Below, one piece after another: positions 12,901-25,200 of a stretch of 64,000 bases of DNA (positions within the stretch are counted from its first letter, which is position 1; every line of letters begins with the position of its first letter). The stretch is from NCBI RefSeq assembly GCF_000972845.2, contig NC_040018.1, forward strand, positions 7,313,266 to 7,377,265, read 5' to 3'. The DNA comes from Larimichthys crocea (lineage: Eukaryota; Chordata; Actinopteri; Sciaenidae). Made by a program: the position numbers and the translations under genes. The notes below the pieces were generated by a model. It worked only from the letters and a program-made list of their open reading frames with translations, was not told where the DNA came from and searched no databases.

Positions 12901-13782
12901 ACAAACATTCTAAAAAAATTTCCTTTTAAGGAACCAACTTCCATCGTTGTCTTTCATAACTTACTTTACCACGTGTTTTACTAAGAGTGCGATCAGTCAG
13001 AGAGAGAAAGGTAAAAAGTTCAGCAGAACCTCTCACCATTTTCCCAAGAGAGCTCATAAAAACTACAGGATGCTTGTTCTTCACTTAGAGAGAGGTCATT
13101 GCACGTTCTTACAAACATGCACTTCACATTCAACTGTAATCTTAGAGAGACCGATGAAATACTATGAAATGCTTAGAAGAAAATATACCACATTACATTA
13201 ATGTAAGGTCTCAATGCATTACTCTACATACACACACTTTTAATAACATTTAAATAACATGTTCTGGATGCTACATCTTGTATTATCTTATAATCTGCAT
13301 AATGTGAACCAAACCAACAAACTGTGCAGCTCTTCTCATTTTAAAACACACACATACGTACATATATTCGTATCTTGTACTACAGTACTTCATTTTTACT
13401 TCTGCACCAAAACAAAATAAACAAGTGTTTGAGTGTGTCATGCATTAATGCATCTTCATAACAATCTTAGCATGTCACATATAACACACACACACACACA
13501 TCAGACAGCACATTATACTGCAGGCTGTGTGCAGCAGGTCTTCATTCAGACTGTGCACTGTGCTGATGTCATTCCTGGAGGAGGACGGGGGCAGTAATGA
13601 GCGCAGCAACTCCAAACAATGACAACAAGAGAAGGAGAAGAAGGCTGCAGAGCTTGCACAAACAGTTCGAGTCACAGCCTCGGTGTACTTTATCACTCTG
13701 AAGCGTTGTTGAAACGTTGTAACAGCGTTGTTAAAGCGTTGCCTCTGTGCTCCGTCCTCCTCTCTGTTGAACTTCGCTGACA
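9955..13782. other. dok4-nadsyn1 intergenic region
   Basis: No coding exon is recognised. It holds a small inverted repeat around 10785-10850 (CCTCTGATTGG facing CCAATCAGAGG), a (CTG)n run near 11140-11160, CA runs near 11860 and 13485, and a GACAGACAGGACA-type run at 12350-12397. Around 13701-13741, just before the nadsyn1 start, the motif GCGTTGTT or ACGTTGT recurs about four times. Confidence 0.5.
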
Positions 13783-16700
13783 ATGGGACGGAAGGTGACC
13801 GTTGCAACTTGCTCGTTGAATCAGTGGGCTCTGGACTTTGAAGGCAACCTGGACAGAATACTGCAGAGTGAGTGGCAGTGCTGACGTCACGTCGTTCTGA
13901 ATGACGCGGTGTGTGTGTGTGTGCCTGTCTCACCTGTCTCACCTGTCTCACCTGTGTGTTCCCTGCAGGTATCGACATCGCTAAGAGTCGTGGAGCCGCG
14001 TACAGACTGGGCCCAGAGCTGGAGATCTGGTATGAGGCGTTCAAAGACATATATACATAGACGCCGCATTGAGCGCTGAATCGTACGTCGACGTCGCCGC
14101 CATATTGGATGTGGCAGATCTGCCCGTAAACTAATACAAGGAAATGGACTGAACTTCATAAAGCGCCTTTCTACAAAGTTCTTCAAGTTAATGTCTCTTA
14201 TACACCCATTCACACACACACTAATATATCTGGGAAACAAACAGGCACCAAAAACAACGTATGTAACTTTTAAAGTGATGATTATAAATGTTTACTCCTT
14301 ATGTAAGCACCAAACCAACGTATGTATTTTTCTAATGCTGAGTGTTTACAGCTACTAATGTGTGTAACACTGTTACTGTGATGATAAATATTGAAATATT
14401 TATATTTAACATTTAATCTGTGTCTATAATAACCAGATCCTGAAATGTAGATGTGACATGAGGGTTTTCTGAATAAAGAGCACTAACGTGTACATTACAC
14501 GTGAACATATATACATACATATAGTACACACACACACACACACGCACACACACACATACATATATGTATATGTGTGTGCATGTGTTGGTTTGGTGCTTAC
14601 ATAAGGAGTAAACATTTATAATCATCACTTTAAAAGTTACATACGTTGTTTTTGGTGCCTGTTTGTTTCCCAGATATATTAGTGTGTGTGTGAATGGGTG
14701 TATAAGAGACATTAACTTAAAGAACTTTGTAGAAAGGCGCTTTATGAAGTTCAGTCCATTTCCTTGTATTAGTTTACGGGCAGACCTGCCTTATCCAGTA
14801 TGGCGGCGACGTCAACGTACGATTCAGCGCTCAATGCGGCGTCTATGTATATATGTCTATGTATATATATGTCTATGTATATATGTCTATGGTCTGTCCC
14901 ATATGAGCTCATGTTAAAGGAGCAGCGTGGAACACACTGACTGCTGGTGGTTAGAATGGGTACTGCAGCCCAAACATCTCAACTCTAAAAACAATGATAG
15001 TCAACAAATGCAGCATGGTTTATTTCATGCACCATGAAAGGATGACTGAGGACAGGGAGCCAGTGAACCACAACACTCATGTTACAACATGTTACAACAT
15101 GTTGCAGCAGCAGTGTGGTAGTGGTGTTTTTGCCAACTTACCAACTCAACTTCAGACTTTTCAGCTCACGTCCTGCAGAACAGCACCGTCTGTGCAGTGA
15201 GAGCTGAATAGAAAGAATAGGATAAAACTGATGCACTGAGAATGACTTTAAAGTGAAGCATAGTGAAATAATAACTCTGGGTCCTTCTGGCCTCTGGCAT
15301 TCCCAGAATTTACCCTCGTTTTACCACGTTTCTGCCATTAGCAGTGAATGCATGGCGTCACCTGTAGGACTGTGACCATGTTGGCAGACCTGCCATCCCC
15401 ACCGCCTGGTTGCTCAAACACAATCCACACTCTTAATCCTGCATAACTTTAAGCCTTAATATAATGTGAACAGGTGAGTTGTATATAAATTCACCCTCAG
15501 TACAGTTGTCATGAACGGGGGAAATTAGCTACAGAGACCAAAACTGTTTTTTGTACCAGGCTGTAAACATGTTTATTTCTGCTGTATAACATGGGGACTT
15601 ATGGAGACTGACTCACTTCTGGAGCCAGCCTCAAGTGGACGTTTGAGGAACTGCAGCTTTTGGGTTAAATTCCCAGCCACGGAGCATTTCTTTTTTCATG
15701 GAGCTTTTTAGCTCAGACAATCAAACATTATCTCCGCTGATCCACTTTGTTTGCTTTCAGGGCTGAATTTCTGTTATGTTACATATTGTTCCTTTGAAAT
15801 GTCAGCATATGATTGTTTCGGTCAAACTCGTAGCTTTAGATTTTGTCCGGTGAGTTTGAACGTTCAGTTTTACGTTGCTCAGGTGACATCTCTTTTCTAA
15901 ATCCCTTCATTCTTACAGCGGGTACGGCTGCGCAGACCACTTCTATGAGTCAGACACTTTGCTCCACAGCTTCCAGGCCCTGAGGAAGCTTCTGGAATCT
16001 CCCATCACCCAGGACATCATCTGTGACGTGGGGATGTGAGTATCACCTTGAAAAAAGTCAAAAAGGCACTGTTCAGTCCACCAGTCCATCAACTGAAAGT
16101 TCATTTCATGTCAAAGACTCCAAGAAATAAATCAGCAGGTTCCAGTCGATGACCTGCTGAGTGTAAATATGTTTTTAGAAAGAAGAGTCGCTGTCACATC
16201 TGTTCACATCTGCAGCCCCATTTCTGAGATCCTGACAGCACAGTTTGTCTTTACCTGAAGGTCTGTCTGTATGGCTGAAGTCCAGGTCAGTGTCTCATTT
16301 TCACAGTGTTTTGTGTTCTGTTCATGTCAGGCCCATCATGCATCACAACGTGCGCTACAACTGTCGGGTCCTGTTCCTCAACAGGTACGTCGTCAGCACA
16401 GCGGCCCGGTCTCATAAATGACGTGTTGCTTTCTATGACTGGACTAAATGTTTGTTCATCCTGTAGAAAGATCCTGCTGATCAGACCTAAAATGCAGATG
16501 GCTAACCACGGGATCTACAGAGAGGTGCGCTGGTTCTCACCATGGAACCAGTTGAGGTCGGTCATCACTCCCAGTTCTACCACAAAGTGTGTGTCATGAT
16601 TAATTAGGGTGTAGTCAGAGCAGTACAGGGATGTGTTTCAGCAGTCATCATTGCATCAACAATTATTAAACTATCTAGAAATCCATTTGCCTGGTACTCC

Positions 16701-19251
16701 AGGATCATATTCAGAGATAGCTGATTGAATCTGTCCATCAGAGTGTTTGTTGGAGTCTGTGCACAGCCCATGTCTCTCAGGAGGCTGCAGCATGCTTCCT
16801 GTGTGGAGCTGTGGATCTCTGACTCCAGACAGGAAGTTTGGTAAAGCAGTCAGCTTGTTTGAAGTGCAGAGATCAACATGTTGTCGACCTGTGGGAGGCG
16901 TCTGCTTCTCTGCGATCCTCTGTTAGCTGACCTGTCGCGTCCCAATTGTTAAAAATCTAGGGGTAAAAGTGGACGCCGATCTTAAATTTGACAGCCAGAT
17001 TAAAGCTGTGGTGAAATCCAGCTTTTTTCAGTTAAGGCAGCTGACAAAAATAAAACCAGTCCTTCAGAGACAGCACTTTGAGACAGTCCACGCCTTTGTG
17101 AACACTCGGCTTGACTATTGCAATGCACTTTATTTGGGGGTTAGTGGGTCCTCGATCAGTCGTCTTCAGCTGGTCCAAAATGCTGCTGCACGTCTTTTAA
17201 CTGGCACAAGCAAATTTGAGCACATTTCACCGATTTTAGCTTCACTCCACTGGCTGCCTGTCCATTTTAGGATTCATTTTAAAGTTCTCTTATTTGCTTT
17301 TAAGGCCTTGAATGGCCTTGCCCCACCCTACCTCTCTGAGCTGCTGCACCCCTACATGCCTAGCCGTTCTCTCAGGTCAGCTGACCAGCTGCTCTTGACT
17401 GTCCCTAAAGCTAGACTTAAGCTCAGAGGGGATCGAGCATTTGCCGTTGCAGCCCCGGAGCTATGGAACGAATTGCCGCTGCACGTGAGACAGGCCTCTT
17501 CTCTGTCTCATTTTAAAACCCTTCTTAAAACCCACCTCTTCTCTTTGGCTTTTAACACCATGTAGATGGTTGATTTTATGTGCATACATGCTTTTTGTTA
17601 TTTACGTACTTATTTTTGTCTATTTTTTTAATTTTATCTAGTGCCTTTTATTCATTTTATTTTTATTGTTTTCTACCTTCTTTTATCTACTTGATGTTTT
17701 GTTGTGTTTCTATATTGTTATTCATTGTGTTCTATCGTATTGTGCAGCACTTTGGAAACCCTGTGTTTGCTAAAATCGTGCTATATAAATAAAGTGGATT
17801 GGATTGGATACCTGCAGGTAACCATAACAACCGTCCTCTGCATACCTCTGCAGGGTTGTTGGTGTAATTCCAGTAACAGGTTTGGTTAAACTGTTCAGGT
17901 GTTGCAGTCTCTAAGCTCAAGTTGAAACATGACCAGAGACTTTTTGCAGAACTCCCGACTGTTCTGGAGTAGTGCAGCACATGATGTGTAAAATTGGTGA
18001 CGTGGCCCTTTAAGGAAACATGCAGAAGAAAGACTGACATGAGGAAACCATCAGCTCCAAACACACATCTTACAGCTGTAGAAGCTACGCTAACAGTTTC
18101 CCCCTGTGGTTGTAGTCTTTGAGGTAATAAGGTCGGCATATTTCCCAAAATGCAGTGGAGAGTTTCTATGAGGCCAGAACATCGATGTCTTGTTGTGATT
18201 GAATAAAGTCTTTGTGCTTGTTTCTTCAAGGAAAGTGGAGGAGTACTTCCTGCCCAGAATGATCCAGGAGGTAACGGGGCAGGTAAAAGAACACGTGACC
18301 TGTGGTCCTCTGTGTTTAACTGAGACTAGTCGTGAACCAGGACACATCAGCAAGTGTTGTTTCTTCATGTTCATCAGGACACAGTGCCATTCGGTGACTG
18401 TGTACTATCCACAAAGGACACGTGCATCGGCACAGAGATGTGTGCCGAGCTCTGGAACCCCAGAAGGTAGAGCTGCAGCTCGCCGTGCTAGGGTTGCATG
18501 GATGTTGTAGTTTTTCGTGTGTCTGACTGACTGAACATTCTCTCTTTCCTTCAGCCCTCATATTCAGATGGGTCTGGACGGGGTTGAGATCTTTACCAAT
18601 TCGTCTGCGAGCCACCACGAGCTCCGAAAAGCTGACCAAAGAGTCAACCTAGTCAAGTCAGCCACCACCAAGGTAAACTTCAACCAGGAGCCCTCAAATA
18701 TTTACTCATCTATTCATGTAGAAGTATGAAACATATGTGAGGTAACTGCTCTGGAACTCTATTCACAGATATTGAAAGAAAAGCAATTCTTTAAATCATT
18801 CATACAGGCACCACAAGACACTGTGTTGGCTTCTGCTTGGCAGCGCTCTGCTTCATATGTAGGACATCATAACATCCAAATCGAGCACTGCACTCAGTGT
18901 GTGAGTGGTGTCATTCCAGAGTGGAGGTATATACCTGTACGCCAACCAGAGGGGCTGCGATGGAGACCGCGTCTACTACGATGGCTGTGCCATGGTGGCC
19001 ATCAACGGAGACATTGTGGCACAGGGAGCGCAGTTCTCCCTCAGTGATGTGGTACGTACGGACTCAGATAAGTCTGTGTCATAAATGATAGATGTAGAAA
19101 TGTGATGGTGTAAAAATAATGTGCTGTGTTCACGAGAGGGAGACAGTGTGAACATGAAGGACCTATGTGAGTGTAATTTTCCCGTTGGAGGTGTGGTTGC
19201 AGGGCACACAGAGAGAGACAGCAGGCAGACAACATACCTGAGTCACAAGAG

Positions 19252-19299
<48 letters not shown>

Positions 19300-22200
19300 G
19301 CAGGAGGTGATTACAGCTACTCTCGACCTTGAGGATGTGCGTAGCTACAGAGGAGAGCTGTGTCAGCCGAACCTGGTGAGAGCTCTGCTTTCCCTCTCTG
19401 TTCTTTTTGTGTTGCTTTGACTCGTTTTCACCTTCCGACGCTAATTACCCCGTTACATCATGTTAGAATTTCACCCTCACAACATAATCTGACAAATTCC
19501 ATAAGATCGTAAAACCCGGGGACACTTTGTCAGCGGGGATATTTTTAGATTCACAGTGGAAAGCAGCCAAAGTGAAATCCTAGATATGAACATAATGATG
19601 GATGTTTGTGCTTCTGCAGTACAAAGCTCAGGACTTTAGTTTACATGTTCAAATGACCAGCACTTTGTCTCATGTATCACGTATCATACCTGCACTACAT
19701 CAGCATGTTAACATTCACACAGTCAGTTAAACCATGAATTAATTGAAATGTGCAGTGTTGCTATGGTTACCCTTTGTTCAATGTACTTTAGGTCTCACAC
19801 TGATTTAGATTCATGTGTGTGTGTGTGTAACATGATAGATTTAATATAAGTTCAGAGAAGTATGAATACACGTATTCATGGTGGTGGAGTAATCTGAAGT
19901 AACAGTAATCTTTATTCAGGTTACTGTAACCATGGTTACCATGTCTCCATAACGTCCTCTGTAAGTGGAAATACTTTATGTCTTGGGTGTAAATAGCAGG
20001 CCTGACATTTGTATGTCACATATTAGAGCTAATGAGCCTGGAACAGAGGCCACTGTGGGATCATGCTCACATGATGAGGTGCCTCTCTCTGTCCAGACCT
20101 GTGAGGAGTGTCCTGGTCCTGAGACACAAACCTGGACTCAATTCCTAAATCCCAATATTAAATGCTGTCAGGTTCACGTCAGGCCTACACCGTGGGTTCT
20201 AGTCGTACACATATACTTTTACATTTGGTGCTGCTGTTTTCTGAGTGACACACGGCCAGTCATTTTTTTTTTGTAGAGCTTTTAATTTGAAATGACACAG
20301 GAAGTGTTGAGTCTGTATTAGCAGAATGATGCAGTGACTTTATTCAATTCAAATCTAAATCAAAGCAGCTCATACAGCTTCAAGTGTTTTAACTCCTGAC
20401 TGATATTAACGAGGTTAATTGATGAATTTGTTTTTTAATTATTTTCACTATATGATATGCACAATGCAGTTTACTTTAGCTGCTTATACATAGTTTAAAT
20501 GATTATTGGGCTTTGGGCTGGGCCTGACGTTCACACAGGCAGAATTCTTCGGAGCTGTAAGCTGAAGCCTTTAAGTGTTAAGCTTGATAATAAAGCAAAA
20601 TTCAAACATCATGCTCAATCGCTGACATGTCAAGAACAAATAGTGCAGTCTAACAAAAAGACGTTTCTCTTCACACAGGTGTCTCTTGTTTGTTGTCTAG
20701 GTATAAATGTTCATCAGTGCTGGTTTGAATCTGCTGTATGTGAGCACAAAACAGACGAAGAGGTGAAGTAAGCAACGTGCTGGTGAAGAAACATCGAGCT
20801 AAAGTTTAGATCATCAGGAGAATAAAGATAGATGAACATCCATCAGGAGGACAAACACAACTCCAGAACCATAATGTTGCTGTGTGTTTGCAGCAGAGGT
20901 GTTCACACTCCAAACGCTGCTCGAGGCTGAAAGAATCAATGAATGTAGCACACATAAAGTCTTTTGGTTGTCTCTGGTTTACTTTTTTCCCTGGGTTCAG
21001 TCAGAAAGTGTCACGTGAACTGTGGCACACACACAGATGTCCGATGGACTCACAGAGTAGAGTTTTGAGTACGTCCTTGCACTCTCATGCGTCTCTGTTG
21101 TAGGAAAGTGAACCCAGACCATGCCACAGGGTCAAAGTTGACTTCTCTTTATCCAGTGGTGACGACATCTACCTCCCCACCCACCAACCAATAACATGGC
21201 ACTTTCATACACCGGACGAAGAGATCAGGTACAGAATGTGTACTGGTTCTTCATAGAGGCAGCGTTGTTTTTAGCTTTTGAAGATAGACAGTTAACTTTG
21301 TGTTGTTCAGTCTAGGGCCGGCCTGCTGGCTGTGGGACTACCTGAGGAGAAGTGGACAGGTGAGGAAGAGCACACACACACACACACGCACACGCACAAA
21401 TAAGTGAAATGAAGTGATTAGAGTGTCTGTGTTGCTGTTCCAGGCTGGTTTTCTGTTGCCTCTGAGTGGAGGCGTGGACAGCTCCTCCACAGCCTGTATT
21501 GTCCACTCCATGTGTGTGCTCGTCTGTCAGGCCATAGAGGACGGCAGTGAGTATGAGTCTGTGTTTCATTTTGAACACACAGATGATCTCAGTGTGAGTA
21601 ATGCCATGTGTTTTTGTAAAGGACAGGGTGGTAATAAAACATATTCCTTATGTTCATAGTCTCAACACACTGGTGCTCAACCAGACCAACAATGAGCTGT
21701 ATATATTCAGACTGAAGCGCACACACACACATCATCCCTCTGCCAACTAAAGCATAGCAGCCCTGTGTGTGTGTTGGTTGTGTATCATACTCCTCACTTG
21801 TCTGTCTTCCCTCTGTCCTTGTCTCTCTGCACCCCTCAGACAGACGGGTACTGGAGGATGTTCGCAGAGTGCTAGGAGACGACTCCTACTGTCCTCAGCA
21901 CCCAAGAGAGCTGTGCGGCCTCATCTTCACCACCTGCTACATGGCGAGTGAGAACTCCTCTGAGGACACACGCGGCAGGGCCAAAGACCTGGCCAATCAG
22001 ATCGGCAGGTAGGTGGGATTCAACGTGAAGGTCTTTTTGTTTGAGGAGATTGTAACGAGAAGACCGGTTTAATTGTTTATAAAGATGGTTTAAAATCAGG
22101 TTTTAATAACCAGCTAGAATGAGATTCATTTAATTTCACATCAGCATCAATACACAGACACAGCATCTGTGTATTTCCATTAGTACAAAATAGGTTTTAA

Positions 22201-25200
22201 TGCAGAGAGTGACAATAGAACATTATCAGTTGTTGTGACTTGAGTGAGGTAATAAGTACAGAGAGGCCAAATGCCTTATTTTGTATTTAAACAACTTCAC
22301 TACCCATAACGCACTTAGAGTGGACTGTACTTATATAGCTCCTTTCTAGTCTTCCGACCACTCAAAGCACTTTACACTACATATCTCATTCACCCATTCA
22401 CACACTGATGGCACAGCCTTCAGGAGCAGTTTGGGGTTCTTGCCTTAGTTGTTTACCCTTTGTTATCACTCAGGCTAATATGTATACTTTATTCCTCCAC
22501 CAAAGGAGAAGCTCTGATTATAAATCCACAGTCTTATAAAGGTGGCAATGGTAGCTAGTTTGGCTCTGTCCAACACTGAAAACTACATGTACCAGCACCT
22601 CTTTAGCTCACTGACTAACATGCCGGATCTTGTTTGATAAATGTCACCATGTAATGCTCATCTCATTTTAGCAGGAAAGTGGATTTCCCAAAAAGTCAAA
22701 GTATTCATGTCAGTCTCCAGAAAGGTTCAAAATAATATTCATAAAAAATTAACGTCTGCAGAACAGTGAAAGTTAAAACACCGTGTATATGTTGTTTGTT
22801 ATTTAGTCTATGTGTGACAGTTTTCTGAGAGTGGTTTAATATATTTTGTATGTTTGAATACATCATTATGAGTGCATACTGAATACAGTACAGACATACC
22901 ACACACACCTTATCATCCAATGTCTTCTTTATGTTTGTTACATTTCACTGAAGACATCAAATCTGTGAACTAACACATGTGGAATTATGTGGTGAACAAA
23001 ACAATAGTTTTATATTTCATGTGGAACATGTTTGTCCTGTTCTGTCACTTCACACATGAACATGTTTTCATCCTTTGTCGTTCATCTCCTGGTTTGCAGC
23101 ACGCACATGAATATTAACATAGACCTGGCAGTGAAAGGCATTCTGGGTATCTTCTCGGTGGTTACTGGGAGGTTGCCTCAGTTTCGTGTCAATGGAGGAA
23201 GCCACAGAGAAAACCTGGCTCTGCAGAACGTTCAGGTTAGCCTCACTCACATCCTGTCTGCAGCTCTCTCTCTGTCACCGTCATTACACCTTCTGTCTTT
23301 TTTCTTTGACTGTCACTCAGCCGCTCCTCGTCGTCTCTGTCACACTTAGTTTGTTCACAAACACATAACGGTGACGGTTATACCGCAGTCTTCACACTGA
23401 CGCCTTAGTAACAACTGTGAGCAATCTGTAGCTTACATCAACCACAGGCCGTTTTTCTTAGTATTCTGTGTGTGTGTGTGTGTGTGTTCGTTCACAGGCT
23501 CGGGTCAGGATGGTCCTGGCCTACCTGTTTGCCCAGCTGAGTCTGTGGGCCCGAGGGAAACCAGGCGGATTGTTGGTGCTGGGTTCAGCCAATGTAGATG
23601 AGAGGTATTGTTGCCACATGTCTGTGATATATCATGTTTCATGTGTGTGCGAAATCAATTCTATGGTTGCATATGTTTCATGGGTATATAGATGTTCCTC
23701 GATATTAAGGCAAAAGTTGACAGAGGTGAGAGAAACATCTGTTCAATAACTTCAGTTATCTCTGACACTTTCCATACAGAGCAGTTCTAGACTGTGCTCT
23801 TTACAATATTATTTACAGAGACTCAGCAATTCCACCATGATCAAGCACAGAAATCCTGACTGTGTCAGAAACCAGACCATATTTTTATGCTATGACTGCT
23901 ATAGCCCACATCTACAAAGCAACCAATCACAGTACAGCACGAACTGAAGCAGAATCAGAAGGCTGAATAAAATTCAGGGGGGGGAAACCCCACCTTCACC
24001 GCCCCCACACACACGAAACAATGGTGGTTAAATAAAAGGTAGCTTAAAGTGAAGCTCTCCACACATGAAGTCTTTCTGCTCCTCAAACTGGACCTCAGAT
24101 CTTTTTTTCACTGACTCATCAGAACCTGAAACAAATTTACCACCCCATGATCACAGCCTGCATTTCTACCACAGTGCTGCTTTCGGTTTGAGCAGATGTT
24201 ACCAGATGTTAAAGTGACTCCAGACAAAGCTCCTGAAAGATTCATGAAGTCTGACTTTACTCCCATTAAACGGCTTCTCTTGCTCAGTCTGACAGGATAC
24301 TTCACAAAGTACGACTGCTCCAGTGCAGACATCAACCCAATAGGAGGCATCAGCAAGACGGACCTGAAGAGCTTCCTGCTTCACTGTGTGGAGCAGTTCC
24401 AGCTCACCTCTCTGAGAGGGTGAGTTCAGGTGGAGACAGACCTGCTGCTATCTGTATTGAATAATGATTTCTTACTGTTTGTTTCAGCAGACCTGTCCTG
24501 TAAAGGCTTGTACGTTCTTCCATAATGTAAAATGTTCCTCACGTTGATGTGATTTAGAGCCAAGTGTCTCTGCTGGTTTCTGACCAACACACTTGTCATT
24601 TTCAAGACCAGCGGCCACAGTGTGTGGTCAGGTGCTGCACCTGTTCAGTCCAGTCCTGGTTTTGTGGTCAATTAATATGAGCAGTAGTGTTTCTTCTGCT
24701 GAGTTTCCAACTTTGATGTACTTTGCTTCTTTAACTTTTCTATTGTGTCTCATTTTTAACATACGTAATAGAGAATACAGCCAATCAAGCAAGTGTGCCT
24801 GACAGTGATGTCATTCAGGAAACATCTGTACTGATGTTCTGTTTGCTGGCCACAGCTGGCTGTGTCAGGTTCTTTACCTGCAGCGTCACACAGCAGCAGA
24901 AACCAGTGTTTTTAAACTTAAAGCTTCATTATCATGTCCGTAAACTCAGGTCAAACACACACTGTGATTATCCCGTGCAAGGTGTCACATGGCGTGGGGT
25001 CATTTTAAATCACGAGGTCCTCTGGTGACATGAGACTCATGAGACTGAGATGTATAATCAGTATGTAATCATATATCTCAACATATTTACAATCCTATGC
25101 AGCATCCTGGCTGCACCGCCCACAGCTGAGCTGGAGCCACTGACAGACGGACAGGTGTCACAGACAGACGAGGTAAGAAGTCGAGTCATCTGCGCGCTGC

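Noticed and set aside
13475..14050. 191-codon minus-strand open frame over nadsyn1 exons 1 and 2
   Set aside because: It overlaps verified nadsyn1 exons antisense and part of the inverted repeat, and has no recognisable similarity.
14663..14917. Matching peptides from both arms (13887-14240 minus and 14663-14917 plus)
   Set aside because: The identical peptides simply reflect the inverted repeat. There is no known domain.
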